From positions 1 to 64,000 of the forward strand of contig JAMQCK010000079.1 in NCBI GenBank assembly GCA_024196135.1: a DNA stretch of 64,000 bases, given 5' to 3'. Origin of the DNA: Pleurotus ostreatus/Saccharomyces cerevisiae fusant (lineage: Eukaryota; Opisthokonta). Position 1 is the first letter of the stretch; every line of letters begins with the position of its first letter. Shown piece by piece: positions 10,689 to 22,000 of the stretch. A model generated the notes under the pieces. It was not told the DNA's origin. It ran no database searches and worked only from the letters and a program-made list of their open reading frames with translations. Made by a program: the position numbers and the translations under genes.

Positions 10689-11765
10689 ACATGCTTGAAG
10701 TGCGCACTAATTGCCCCATCACTGGCACAGCAGAGGGCTTGAGCACTTTTAGTCTCCTTGACCCTTTGCAAGTGGATGCCGTACCTGAGGAACAGGTGTG
10801 TATTCATGTTCAGGATATTTTTGCGTCGTCTAAGATACACCTCAGATAGCTCAGCTGGAGTGGCCATGGGGCATTGAAAGAGGCGGCTTGATCTACTATG
10901 TAGACAGTCTGCCTAACAAGATCTGGCGTGCGTCGCCCTTTTCTGTTCGCCGAACTATTATTGATATACCTATTTCTAGTCCGGAAAGACGTCTGCAACA
11001 TGTACTTCGATGGGGACTTTGTACTCTTCCCCACGTACAAAACACATATGAATGCCATGGCCTTCAGCAAGCTAGCTGGCTGCTTTGACCGCGATGAGGA
11101 CGACGATTCGCCGCGGCGCCCTTTGAAAGCAGTACGCAACCACTGAGCCACCCACTTCCACCCGACGTTGACATCGTCCGGCTTGACCAGTCCTTCCGCT
11201 ACGGTTTCGTTCCGCTCAAAGACGCTGCGCGCGACCTCATTCCTGGATCTAAAATGCAGGATCAAACCGACGAAGACTGGAACGGGGGCATCAGCCCAAT
11301 TTCTGGCCATATGTCAAGAAATACCCTGTGGTCGAGGTCTACTGCAACCCAGTCTCGGTATGCATATACACCCAGGAGGTATTGCACGAGCATTTGTACG
11401 TGAAGCGGGTGAATCTGGGGATCGATTGTAGGCCCTGGACCGACTGCCTGTTTGGCTTCACAATGCGTTGGGGCTGGCACTCATATGCGCGAGCTCCTCA
11501 GTGGTTTGTCGAGACCGACGAACGGAACGACATTTACGACGAGGACTTGACTGCCAGCGAGGCGTCGGGGTATTGTCCATATCCGAGGACCAACGATATC
11601 TCAAATGGCCAGAGCCCAGGCAGCGCGTCTTCATGGAACACTGCCAACTCCCCGAACCGCAATCGTGTGCTAGAATGAGCGAAGGGTGCATTCACGAGCA
11701 ACGACTTGGCGATGTTCTTCTATGGGACGAAATTATCAGAGGTTGACGACGGGTACACAGACTAG
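10689..11765 (+). pseudogene. HNH-like family protein, copy 3 (frameshifted, nonsense)
   Basis: The exons follow the family pattern: CPITGTAEGL; WPWGIERGG with SLPNKIW; VRKDVCNMYFDGDFVLFP with DDDSPRRPLKAV; then QTDEDWNGGISPISG. Directly after ISPISG a few codons are lost and the frame shifts near 11310. The family reading (YVKKYPVVEVYCNPVSV) continues in another frame. A TGA at 11676-11678 replaces the Trp expected after RVLE, and the segment between that point and FTSNDLAMF is deleted. The family terminus (KLSEVDDGYTD, stop) ends at 11765. With three independent lesions this is a pseudogene. It is the only copy located between housekeeping genes (PRP22 and ARP2). Confidence 0.75.
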
Positions 11766-12153
11766 GATATAACTTGTGAAAAATCAATCAATTCCTCTGA
11801 ACTGTGTGAGCACGCTCATCTCAAGGGTACTGTGGCTCGGGATAGCTGCGTCTGCGTGGTAAAACGAGGAATGTTGAACGTCATATCAAATCGGCGAGGG
11901 CACTGCGCGATGTAGCAGAGCGGCCCAAAAAGCAGAAGAAAAGCTACTGAACAAGGTGGGGCCGCTACGCAGGGTGGTTGCTCAGGACAAAGAACATAAC
12001 ACGGACTGTGGTCCTGTGTTTGTTCTACTTGACGGCCCGAAAGGGGGTTTCCTAAAGAGGGAATTCCCCGGAAAGGGGCAAGCCGCGCCAAACACGGAAT
12101 GTGACGCGCAGTGCGAGGGCGGACGCGCCTTGACTTTGCATTATTTCCCCACT
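11766..12153. other. ARP2 upstream region
   Basis: 388 bp between the decayed HNH-like copy and the ARP2 start codon. No gene is supported. It probably holds the ARP2 promoter, but no specific element was recognised. Confidence 0.4.
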
Positions 12154-13795
12154 ATGGATCCCGGAGTACCCCTCGTCGTCGACAACGGAACTGGTGTATG
12201 TCTCTCTGCGAAAGTCCCGGACGACACTGAGCCCCCATCAGTTCGTTAAAGTCGGCTACGCCGGGTCCAATTTCCCTGAGCATGGTGCGTGCTAAGCATA
12301 CCCCGCGGCAATGGATACTAAACCCAGTCATGCCCAGTCTTCCCTTCCATCGTCGGCCGCCCCATCCTGCGCGCGGAAGAGCGCGTCGGCTCGGCGGTCA
12401 TCAAGGATATCATGATCGGCGACGAGGCCGCGGAGAACCGCAACTACCTGCAGGTCACCCAGCCCATGGAGCACGGTATCATCAAGAACTGGGAGGACAT
12501 GCGCCATCTGTGGAACTACACCTTCGATGAGAAGCTCAAGATCAACCCCCAAGGCCGCAAGATCCTCCTCACCGAGCCGCCCATGAACCCGAAGGCCAAT
12601 CGCCTGAAGATGGCGGAGGTCATGTTTGAGGAGTACGGCCTCGGCGGCGTATACGTTGCGATCCAGGCCGTCTTGACTCTGTACGCGCAGGGTGCGTTGC
12701 TGATCTGTCGCCCGTCGTACACGATACTGACGCATGGCCTGCTAGGTCTGACTACCGGTGTCGTTGTCGACTCTGGAGATGGTGTCACGCACATTGTCCC
12801 CGTATACGACGGCTTCGCACTCCCTCATCTAACACGGCGATTGGACATTGCTGGTCGCGATGTCACCCGCTACCTCATCAAACTCCTACTCATGCGTGGC
12901 TACGCCTTCAACCGAACCGCCGACTTTGAGACCGTCCGCGAGATCAAGGAGAAGCTGTGCTACGTTAGGTGCGTACGGGTGTACTGCATGAGGAGCGCCA
13001 GCTGATCCATATATTCCAGCTACAACCTCGACCTCGACACCCGCTTGTCAGAAGAGACGACAGTCCTGGTCGAGAATTACACCGTACGCGCACATCTAAT
13101 CCTACTCTTTCCATTTCCTAAGGCCTTCCCAGCTCCCCGACGGCCGAACAATCAAGGTCGGCTCTGAGCGCTTCGAAGCACCCGAATGCATGTTCCAGCC
13201 GCACCTCGTCGACATCGAGCAGCCCGGAGTCGCTGGTCAGTATTGCGCTTATCCCGATCTTACACACACAGTTCACTAATCTTTACTCAGAAATGCTCTT
13301 CCAAACCATCCAGAACGCCGCCGTCGATGTCCGCACCGAGCTCTACAAGCACATCGTCCTCTCCGGTGGCTCCAGCATGTACCCCGGTCTCCCTAGTCGC
13401 CTCGAGAAAGAGATGAAGCAGCTCTACCTCACGCGCGTCCTGAATGGCGACCCGTCGCGTCTGAACGTGAGTATTCCTGCTTGCCTTCGTTCTGTCATCG
13501 CACGACCCCGTACACACGTCCACTTTTTTGCCATTCCTCGACCTCATCACTATACTCCTTCCTTGATACTATATGCTACCTCACCTCACCTCGCCTTATC
13601 CCCAACCCATACTCATCCGCCCTTCAGAAATTCAAAATCCGCATCGAGGACCCGCCCCGCCGGAAGCACATGGTCTTCCTCGGCGGCGCCGTGCTCGCGG
13701 ACATCATGAGGAACCGCGAGGACTTCTGGATCTCGCGCGACGAGTGGTTCGAGCAGGGCGCGCGGTCGCTGGATAAGTTGGGGAGGGGGGATTAG
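12154..13795 (+). CDS. ARP2: Actin-related protein 2 (Arp2/3 complex)
   Basis: ARP2 is one of the two actin-like subunits of the Arp2/3 complex, which nucleates branched actin filaments at the cell cortex and endocytic sites. The sequence starts [14 protein letters not shown], the actin phosphate-1 loop, and a short first exon is followed by [13 protein letters not shown]. Further signatures are [29 protein letters not shown] (specific to ARP2), [18 protein letters not shown] (phosphate-2), [13 protein letters not shown], and [13 protein letters not shown]. About 390 residues from seven or more exons, matching the usual ARP2 length. The stop is TAG at 13793-13795. The family assignment is very secure; exon edges are by eye. 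Confidence 0.95.
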
Positions 13796-13834
13796 GTGCG
13801 GATAGTGGTAGATGCTGGCGGGGACTCAGATGCG

Positions 13835-13897
13835 GATGGGTCGGCATCGAAGGCAGATGGGTCGGCATCGAAGGCAGATGGGTCGGCATCGAAGGCA
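13835..13897 (+). repeat. 21-bp minisatellite, three perfect copies
   Basis: The unit gatgggtcggcatcgaaggc plus a final a (21 bp) occurs three times without change at 13835, 13856 and 13877, just after the ARP2 stop. The unit is a multiple of three, but no gene here uses the frame. It is probably in the ARP2 3' UTR or the intergenic spacer. Confidence 0.85.
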
Positions 13898-14060
13898 GAT
13901 GTCGACGTCGCTGTACGATCAGAGACTACAATTTCACGCAATACGAATGTAAGAATTGGATGGACCCATTGGACGCTGCGGTTCGGCTGGCGGAAAGCTG
14001 CAGATTGGCTGTCAGCAATTTCGCTTGCATCGGATATTGAGCAAGACGTGCGTACTCTGC

Positions 14061-15797
14061 TCATTCAACTTGTCCGTCTGCGACCTCTCTGCTTGCTAGT
14101 AAACGCCCGATATCGTTCCCAAATTCGTGCACGTAGTCTATCGTCAGCCTATCCAGCGGCTTGACTGAACTGGTGAACTCGGTCATCGTTTGCAAGGAGT
14201 CGTGCCCATGCGATGCGTGCGCCCGGGAGTATATCATGTCTGCGTACATCTGCACCAACTCATCCGCCGCGGAAGAAGACACGCGGTCGCCGTGCATCCC
14301 ATGCACCTCGAGGCGGGTGAGATTTGGCAGGAGCTCGCATGAGTCTGCTTTGTCGGGGGAGCGCGTCAGCGCCCGCAGGAAATCAGAATTCATCGCAATC
14401 GGCCTCCGCCTCTCCTCCTCGTCAGACAAGTAGCGCATGAGGTCTTCATCGCGCATGATGAGCTCCGAGAGCATACTGGCTGCCCTTAAGCACTCGAGGG
14501 TCGCATCGAGGGGCGCTTGAACGTCGAGGAGGGTGAGTGATGTCAGGGAAGGCCACGACGCGCGCGCCAACATTGCAGAGAATGCCTGTAGCTGCGAGCG
14601 CCCAACATCAGAGCCCGCGTTCATCGTCTCGCGTAGAAGGATGCTCTGCAGCTTCGGCGCGGAGCGGATGAGGCCCAAGAGCTCGAATGCTACGTCGAGG
14701 ACAATGAGGGAGCGAAGGGCAGGAAAGTCTGTCATCAGCGCCGGCGGCACGTCTTCGTCGCCTGCATTCTGGGAGACCCATATGCCGCCGTCCTGGAGCG
14801 TAGACGCGTACTGCCTTATGAGCCGACTAGCATCTATCACGTTATAGGGACGGGGTGTATGTCCGAAGACACAAAGATTGGTTGGGCACCACGGCGGCAA
14901 CTCGGTCTCCTCCCCAGTTGGTACAGCGTGGGGATCAATGACAATCTGGCGAAGGAGAGGTGCATCCCAAAAGAAGTCCAGTGGGCTGTAATAGCTGTAC
15001 GTCTCTGAGTACAGGCTCAGGTGCAAAGTTTCTAGAAGGGGGACGGGAGTGGACTGTGCCTGCGCGCGGAAAACCTCGACGGGGACTGTGAGGTTTACAG
15101 ACATCCACCTTGCCTTCTCCTGCGTGAGCAGTCTCCAGCTTCGCTCAGAGCTCGCAGAACGTTTGGCATACTCCCTCCCAGCGCCATACGTGATAGAGAG
15201 CGGCCTTTGTGCTGAGCGTTCGAGATAGGTTTTGGTGATTAACGCCCACTTCTCTTCGTCCGCTGTACATTCTTCGTTGTCGACGTCCGAGTCGCCTGCA
15301 TCTGTTTCTTCGACCGGTATGTAGGGATCGGTATCCATGATGTCTTCCCCGAGAATCTCTGAGAGGGGAATGCCGCCATCATCCTCGTCGTCGTCATCAG
15401 AATCAAAGCTGGATAAGCGCTCTTCGTCCGGGATTCCTACGAAGACATTGATCGTACTCCACAGCGCGGGAGTACCCGTGGTGATTTCGCGCCAGAGAAA
15501 GCAAACCTGAGTGCACGGGTGAGCAAGCGTTCCGCTTTTCTTCTCGTACCAGTCTTCAGGAGCTGCCAGCATGAATATATACGACAGTAATTCGGGGCAA
15601 AGTCGACGGATGGGGGACAGAAGGGCCTTGTGTAGAGCGAGCTGGTCGGCAAGAGCAGAAGTCGACGAGGGTGATGCGGAGGTTTCTTCGTCAAGATGAG
15701 CGGTGCATTTCTTCAGCAGGTTGACTTCCTCAGATGAGGGTACAAAACCGCTCCTATGCACAGATAGGGTGGCGATGTCGGCGCACATAGAGGACAT
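14061..15797 (-). CDS. F-box protein (subfamily B, copy 1)
   Basis: A 578-residue frame. The F-box lies at about residues 58-105: LSPIRRLCPELLSYIFMLA, then CTQVCFLWREITTGTPALWSTI. An acidic linker follows (DSDDDDEDDGG and later DSDVDNEECTADEE), and then an LRR-like C-terminal region (LRSLIVLDVAFELLGL, SLTSLTLLDVQ). The N-terminal CADIATLSVHRSG matches the neighbour at 16225-18159, so the two are tandem paralogues. The predicted role is substrate receptor of an SCF ubiquitin ligase; the target is unknown. The start at 15797 is the first Met of the frame. The sequence upstream stays open and an additional 5' exon is possible. Confidence 0.85.
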   Translation of the reverse strand: MSSMCADIATLSVHRSGFVPSSEEVNLLKKCTAHLDEETSASPSSTSALADQLALHKALLSPIRRLCPELLSYIFMLAAPEDWYEKKSGTLAHPCTQVCFLWREITTGTPALWSTINVFVGIPDEERLSSFDSDDDDEDDGGIPLSEILGEDIMDTDPYIPVEETDAGDSDVDNEECTADEEKWALITKTYLERSAQRPLSITYGAGREYAKRSASSERSWRLLTQEKARWMSVNLTVPVEVFRAQAQSTPVPLLETLHLSLYSETYSYYSPLDFFWDAPLLRQIVIDPHAVPTGEETELPPWCPTNLCVFGHTPRPYNVIDASRLIRQYASTLQDGGIWVSQNAGDEDVPPALMTDFPALRSLIVLDVAFELLGLIRSAPKLQSILLRETMNAGSDVGRSQLQAFSAMLARASWPSLTSLTLLDVQAPLDATLECLRAASMLSELIMRDEDLMRYLSDEEERRRPIAMNSDFLRALTRSPDKADSCELLPNLTRLEVHGMHGDRVSSSAADELVQMYADMIYSRAHASHGHDSLQTMTEFTSSVKPLDRLTIDYVHEFGNDIGRLLASREVADGQVE

Positions 15798-16224
15798 CGT
15801 CGAGCTGTTGGCCAGCTCAAGCGCGGCGTTTGAGGTGTGCTATCTCCGCGTCAGCTCGTGTGCAAGAACAGTCAGCGCAGAGACTTACAGCCGAGTCCTC
15901 TCCTGGGCACATAAGTATCAGCGACACGGAGGTTGACGAAGAGACACGGCGCGCTTCGCGGGAATCTGATCTTGACTTCTTTTGCTCACGGCCCCGTGCT
16001 TTCACGTGAACTATGTTTAAAAGTGCGAAAGCACGAGCACCCCATACTTAGGAAGTAGGGCTCGGAGCAGCTGCAGAAAAGCTGTTATGAACATAGTCTT
16101 CGTGTGTCATATCGAAAAACAGCTCATGCAAGGGATACAAAATCCGCGGCGGGCGAAACGGAGACACTGTTCTACAAACCAACATTCGCAGATGCACGCC
16201 GAGAAACGGCGGTATGCTACCCTA

Positions 16225-18159
16225 TCACATACCATCTGCAACAAAGTCAGGAGCCAGATTATCTAGAGAGGAGGACATGTACGCACATCGAGCCCAGTCC
16301 CTCCCTGTTCGCGAACCATTACTCGCAAGGAGCGGCGCAATGTCCGTCTGATGCTTGCGCACGTACTTGATACTGAGCTTCCGAAGAGCATATATGGAGC
16401 TGGTAAACTTGGATAACACCTGCACGTCGTCCGACCCCGTAGGCTGTGCTCGGGAGTACACCATGTCGACGACGGCTTGTACCATCTCCTCCTCCATGCC
16501 TGTCGACGAGTTCTCCGCCGAGTGCACCTCGAAGTGCGTGAGGTTGGGCAGAAAGCTCATTGACTTTGGCTTGTCGGGAGAGCGCGTCATGGCCTCCATG
16601 AGCTCCACCGAGAAGACCGTCCCCCAGGCTATATTATAACGTTCGAAGAAGACATCGGTCTCTTCGATGGTGAGCTCCTTGAGAGTCGGCACGGCTTGCA
16701 AGCATTCGACGATGTCATCCGCTTCGGCCTGGATGTCAATGAATACAATGGATTCGAGGTGAGGGAAGGATGCCCGTGATAGCATGGTCTTGACTTCTTC
16801 GATGTGCTCGTCAGATTCCTCGCCCGTCGTCGCCTGTATACGCAGAAGGTCAACACCTGGGGCGCTCCGAATGATGCGACATATCTCGGCGCCGTAGTCG
16901 ATGACTTCCAAGCCGAGAAGGGCAGGAAAGTCGGTCATCGGCTCGGGCGGCACATCGGGGTCGCTGGAGTATAGTGACCAGACGCTGAGTGTGTCGACGG
17001 ACGCTCTGCAGTGGCGAGGCAGTCGACTAGTGCCGGTTATGTCCGCGCGCGACGTAGAGTTGGTGTTGATCACGCGCAGGACGCGGGGGCTCCAGGAAGG
17101 CGGCAGTTCAGCGTCTGTTTCTTCAGGCAAGGCACAGTTGTCTATCGTGATTTGGCGTATCCGGGGAAGGTCCCAGAAGAACTTCACAGGCGCGTAGAGG
17201 CCCTGCGCCTTCGAATACACGGACAGCTGCAGGTCTTCGAGGAGGGGTAGAGAGAGCGACGGTCCGAGCAAGTCGAACATCTCAATGGGAACTTCGAGGT
17301 CGGCAGATTTCCATCGCTCCTTTTCTTGTATGAGAAGGAGCCAGCCGGCTTCGTGAACTGGCTTGCCAGTGGCGTATGCCTTCGCGGCGTGGTATATCAC
17401 GGTCAAGGGCAGCTGACTAGACCGCTCCAAGTACGTTCCTGTAGCCCATGCCCATGCATCGTCGTCCTGATCGGCTGCTGCTGCAGGGGCGGTCTGGGGC
17501 GCTAATGTATGTTCGTTCTGCGCCAGTGGTCTGTCGGGGACTGCCTGTTGATCCCTGCTTTGCGAGCACTCTTCATCGTCGCCAGGCTGGCCCTCACTGC
17601 CGCTATTAGAGGACGTGGATGACACGTCATCTGGATAGTCGATGTCTGGAAGCGGCTCGGGAACGCGAATGTGAATCGTGCTCCACAGCGACGGTGTTCC
17701 CACTGCAACGGCACGCCAGACATGGCAGACCTGAGTACACGGGTGTATGACAGTGCCGCACAAATGCCAGTCCCAATCTTCCGGAGTCGCCAAGAGGAAG
17801 ATATGCGAGAGAATGTCGGGGTACAGCTGGCGTACGGGCGACAGAAGAGCTTTGTGGAGCGCAAGATAGTCGACGAGAGCCGAAGAATGGGCGGAGGAAT
17901 GGGAGATCTCGTCCTGGAGAAGTTGCATATTCTCCCTCAGCAAGAGAGAGCCATCCTGAGAGATGACACGACCGCTTCGGTGAACCGAGATATTCGCTAT
18001 GTCCGCACAACGCGATAGCAGATCATCGACCATCGCCGTGCCGTTCGAAGACAAGGCGCGCTGCCCTTTTGTCAGCATGATACAGATGTGGTGTGGCAGC
18101 GTCTTACGTTCCCAGAGCTGTCTGTGTAGGGTGCCATATGTGGCCTGAAGCTTGCACAT
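16225..18159 (-). CDS. F-box protein (subfamily B, copy 2)
   Basis: About 640 residues. The F-box is LSPVRQLYPDILSHIFLLA followed by CTQVCHVWRAVAVGTPSLWSTI. The acidic and Gln-rich linker and the LRR-like C-terminus resemble the downstream paralogue at 14061-15797. I place the start at 18159 (MCKLQATYGTL), with a likely 42-nt intron (gtaaga...ctgacaaaag) that joins QLWE to RQRALSS. That intron is in frame, so it is invisible to ORF prediction. A start at 18033 (MVDDLLSRCADI) is the conservative alternative. The first 200 or so residues were copied to 42904-43437, where they are frameshifted. Confidence 0.8.
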   Translation of the reverse strand: MCKLQATYGTLHRQLWERKTLPHHICIMLTKGQRALSSNGTAMVDDLLSRCADIANISVHRSGRVISQDGSLLLRENMQLLQDEISHSSAHSSALVDYLALHKALLSPVRQLYPDILSHIFLLATPEDWDWHLCGTVIHPCTQVCHVWRAVAVGTPSLWSTIHIRVPEPLPDIDYPDDVSSTSSNSGSEGQPGDDEECSQSRDQQAVPDRPLAQNEHTLAPQTAPAAAADQDDDAWAWATGTYLERSSQLPLTVIYHAAKAYATGKPVHEAGWLLLIQEKERWKSADLEVPIEMFDLLGPSLSLPLLEDLQLSVYSKAQGLYAPVKFFWDLPRIRQITIDNCALPEETDAELPPSWSPRVLRVINTNSTSRADITGTSRLPRHCRASVDTLSVWSLYSSDPDVPPEPMTDFPALLGLEVIDYGAEICRIIRSAPGVDLLRIQATTGEESDEHIEEVKTMLSRASFPHLESIVFIDIQAEADDIVECLQAVPTLKELTIEETDVFFERYNIAWGTVFSVELMEAMTRSPDKPKSMSFLPNLTHFEVHSAENSSTGMEEEMVQAVVDMVYSRAQPTGSDDVQVLSKFTSSIYALRKLSIKYVRKHQTDIAPLLASNGSRTGRDWARCAYMSSSLDNLAPDFVADGM

Positions 18160-18401
18160 ATGGTGGTTGTGCGCAAAGACGTTTGGTGAACACGCTGAAA
18201 CGGTCCGTTGGCGGCCCGTGGCAGGTGACCTCACGTGATCGGATGTTCAACTTCGGAAATTGAGGCTCATATTCGGGCACCAAGATGGTCAAGAGCATTT
18301 AGCAAGCATATCACATCGGTATATCAAATTAATTGGTAAATGTTTCTGGTCACCTGCTTCAGCGTCTTGCCCTCATCTTTTCCACCTCGCAACTCGCTCG
18401 C

Positions 18402-18718
18402 ATGCCCTCTGAATATATTGACTTGCATATGCAGTGCCCTAAAACTGGAGACACGTCGGGCTTCGGATCGGAAGGGCGCGCGTTGCTCTGCTCGAATCGT
18501 GTCTCCCTTGAAGCCGACCACCTCAGGACCGCCCGCGTCTCCAGCTCGCAAGTTCGGTCCCTCAAATTCCAAAGTGGATTCAGTAAAGGAGATGAACCCA
18601 AAATGGTTGCATCAGAACGGCCAATTTCCTACCAGCGAATTCTCGAGCAACGACTAGGCTTTGTTCTGCTACGCAACGAGGTTGACCGAGGATAGTGACA
18701 GTAATCACACTCGCTGAA
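18402..18718 (+). pseudogene. HNH-like family relic (internally deleted)
   Basis: The family N-terminus is recognisable (MPSEYIDLHMQCPKTGDTSG) and so is a C-terminal piece (WLHQNGQFPT, then a damaged SSND.ALFCYATRL). About 250 residues between them are missing and the pieces lie in different frames. The relic sits between the IBTK-like gene and an F-box gene, and is duplicated at 44425-44610. Confidence 0.65.
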
Positions 18719-19035
18719 TCTCATCTACGTTCCTCTTTCGTCGTGTGAGCCCCACTCTGCGTGGTCGCATAGTCATCGCTGAGGTATGGAAGCGTATCAG
18801 CGAGCCAATCTCATGTCTCGCCACTCTCCCCACCGCACATACCACGGCATTGGCAGCTTGAGATTTCCGCGCCACAGCGGGAAGAAACCTCACTACTCGC
18901 AGACGACGTGTATTCTTAACCAACCCACAGTACAATACAGAGCTACAGCTACAAGGATATATACGACCAGGCTTCCAACCCTGTAGTGTAACGACATCTA
19001 CAAATTAAACGATAACTTATTGTACTCTACACGGT
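18719..19035. other. intergenic spacer between the HNH relic and the IBTK-like gene
   Basis: 317 bp with no gene. It should include the 3' UTR and terminator of the minus-strand gene ending at 19036. The duplicated copy of this spacer lies at 44107-44424. Confidence 0.45.
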
Positions 19036-22000
19036 TCACGAGGCAGAGGTCGGTGGCGCTGACCGTCCAGACGGCACCTGCTTATTCTTGGGACGACGCC
19101 CTTGCGGCTTCGACGTCGGTGCAGCATTGGCGGGTCGCTGACCCTGACTCTCCTGCCGAGCGCCTTCCGACCTCTGAGCATCTTGTGGCCTCCCCTCCGG
19201 ACGCTGCTTGCCCGGGTTGTCCTGCCCAGACGCACGACGTCGTTGGCCATCAGGACCCGGACCCCTTCTCTTCCTTCCATCCTTCTTCGACTTCACCAAT
19301 GCGGCGCTGACGGCTTCAGCCTCCAACCGCAGCCTCTCCTCCTCGGCAGTCCACCAGACCAGGAAGTCCGCCTCTGCCTGCAGGTCTCGCTCTTCCTCCT
19401 GAATCTCCTTCAGCGAGCGCTTGTCGCGAACAGGGGCGCCCTGCTCCTGTTGCGCCTGCTGTATGGCCGCGAACGACATGCCCGTCGAGGGAGCTGCTAC
19501 GGGCTCAACTGGAGGCGACGTCCATGCGGCACCCGAGGATCTACAGAGTCTATTAGCTGACGCTTGCAGAGGAAAGCCTGCAGCACTAACGTCGCGCGCG
19601 TCTTCGCCGGAGACTGCTTGGCGGGTGTGTATACGGGACCAAGACCACCTTCCGAGGACTTTCCAGGCCGTGGCGGCGAAGGTGGCACCTTGCGCTGAGC
19701 AGAGGGCGTCTGTTGAGACGGCCTTCTCTCGACCGACGGGAAGGGTTGTGTTACCGCTCCAGGAGTAGGAAACTCCATCGACGTAGAACCGCCTGGAGGA
19801 GTCGACGAAGACGGAATCCGCCACGGCATGCCTGGTGTACGCGCCGGAGGTGTGCGTGGAGGGGTGTCCTGCAATGGGAGCCTACGCCACTCCTTCGGCG
19901 TGCCGCGAAGGGATCCCTTGCTAGAGCCCTCTGCGAGCATGCTCGGCTTAGCCTGGTTTTCCGCCTCTGCCATCAGCGACTTCATGTCAACACTGAGCAT
20001 GCATTAGCTCGCAACCCTCTGACGCGGTAACGTCGAACTTACCGAGGAGCATTCGACGTCTTCCAAACCCTCGACGACGAAGCAGCTGGAGTAGGCGGCG
20101 GCGGCGCCCCAATGTTGAAGGGCGGAATGGCATCGTCCATCTCGAAGATATCATCGTTGTCCCCGGCAGTCGACATCTGCACCTGCGCTCCCAAAGTCGG
20201 ACTCGAGGGCGGCTTGCGCAAGGTCTTCGTCGACGCCGACGGTGACATCTTCGCCGAATCCTTCCTCGCGCGATTGGACGCAATAATGGGCTCCGCTACG
20301 TCTTGCATCGCAAGCCAGTCCGCGTGCACCGCCATCAGCCGCACAACTTGAGCATCCAGCTCGTCCAAGCGTAGTCTCTGCACTTGCTTCTGCCGAGCGA
20401 AGATAGCGAGCTCGGTGACAAGGTCTGGCGACAAGTCGTCCAACATGCGACTCTCCAGGAAGGTCTCCATGTTGACTGCGATGTAGCCCTGCAAGCTCTC
20501 GACAAGCGGCGCCACATGATAGTGCGTAGCCTCCGCGAGCATGAAGCACGCATTGTTGACGTTGACGTGCCGCAGGATGATCTCGGAGCATACGAGCACA
20601 AGACGGTGGAGGAGGAGCTCGTTCTGCATGATGATAGTGAGTAACGAGGACGCAGTGCGACGTCAGGACTTACAGCGGCCGAGGTGACCTCGAATATGAA
20701 GTCGATGAGCTCGTCGACGTTGTGCGCGAAGTCTGAAAAGCAGTCAGTCGCGTCCTCGTCGTTTCCAAAAGCCGACTTACCGAAAGTACCGAAAAGCTCA
20801 TGCTCTCCGCAATATACATACTTGAGCACATACTGCATTACCTCCCACCTGAAAGGCCGCATATCGAGAACCACGACACCCTCACCATCCCTCCGCCGCG
20901 CCGTCCAGACCGCCTCGTCAAAGAATGCCGCGAAGTAGTCCGTTCGACACCGCAAGATCGCCGAATGGCATGCGGCGTCCCGATCCTTGAACTGCAGCAC
21001 GACGTCCGGTCGCAGAAGCGCATGGGTCTTCTTGCTCGAAGTGAGGCCGCCGTCCATCGGAGCGTACAGCGAGCGCAGGTCGCTCGCCAACGACGCGTCC
21101 GGCACCCGCTTCGCCGGCGACTCCATCGCGCGCGCGAGCTTGGGGAGGTCCAGCAACTGCGCAAGCGCACGCAGCTGCGGCTTGACCACACCCAGATCCA
21201 GTCCCAGTCCATCTATGCGCCCCAGGCCTGTCGCAATACGCGGATCCCACACCGCCAGCAGGTCATCGGTGTACAGGTAGCGCAGCAGAATGAGCACGGT
21301 GAGCGCATGGCAGCCGCGGACTTCGAGTGCGGATACAGCAGACTGCCCGGCCGAAGGCTTGGGCGTGCCCTCGACGTAGCCGACGTGCAGACCCTTCAAC
21401 TCCGCGGAGTCGACAGACTTTGAGCTCGATATGATGTCGCGCAGGACCGTCGAGCGAGCCGCGAGCACGACGCCATGCACCGGATACATGTCACCGTTCG
21501 GTAGGCGCACGAGCATATCGGCGCCGCGGGGCATGCTTGGCCGACTATGGGTCCGCGCGCCCTCGTCCTTGTCGTCCTCCTTGCCGTGCTTGTCCTTGAC
21601 GTCGCCGTCGCCACTACCCGACCGCGCCTCCATCTGCCGTATGAGCACCGCACAGATATCGCGCAGGACATACAGGTCATGAACAATCCCTCCGTCGTCC
21701 TCATCCTCCTCGTGCTCATCCTCGTGCGCGGTATTGCCCTTCGCCCCATCGACGTCGTACACAGGCCCGCGCGCCCTCGACGACGTCGGCCGCCAGCCCG
21801 GGAAGCGGGCATCTTCGTCTGGCAGTACCATATACGGCTGCAGACGCGCCATATCCTGCGCGAGCGTGTTCCCGTGCACCACGATGGGCTTCGGCGTGGC
21901 ATCCACCCGTATCGCTGCGAAGGCGCCGGAGATGTTCGCGCAGACCTGGAGGCAGTTTGGATTAGAATCATGCGCACATACGCGACCGAGTTGACGTACC

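Larger units (their letters stand above)
17570..19734 (-). repeat. source segment of a permuted duplication
   Basis: Two parts of this segment recur, inverted and in swapped order, at 42655-44690. 18306 down to 17570 (F-box 5' part) matches 42655-43437; 19734 down to 18345 (IBTK-like 3' exon, its UTR and an HNH relic) matches 43438-44690. Landmarks include ttccgaagttgaacat, caccggc/gaagacgcgcg around the intron, and tacaataagttatcgttta after the stop. The genes here are intact, so this is probably the donor. Confidence 0.75.

Noticed and set aside
19036..19824. Repeat-like ORF at 19.0-19.8 kb and its copy at 43.6-44.1 kb taken first for a retroelement gag
   Set aside because: It continues in frame by splicing from the BTB/RCC1 gene and has the conserved SFAAIQQ tail of IBTK-type proteins, so it is a host exon and a duplicated fragment.
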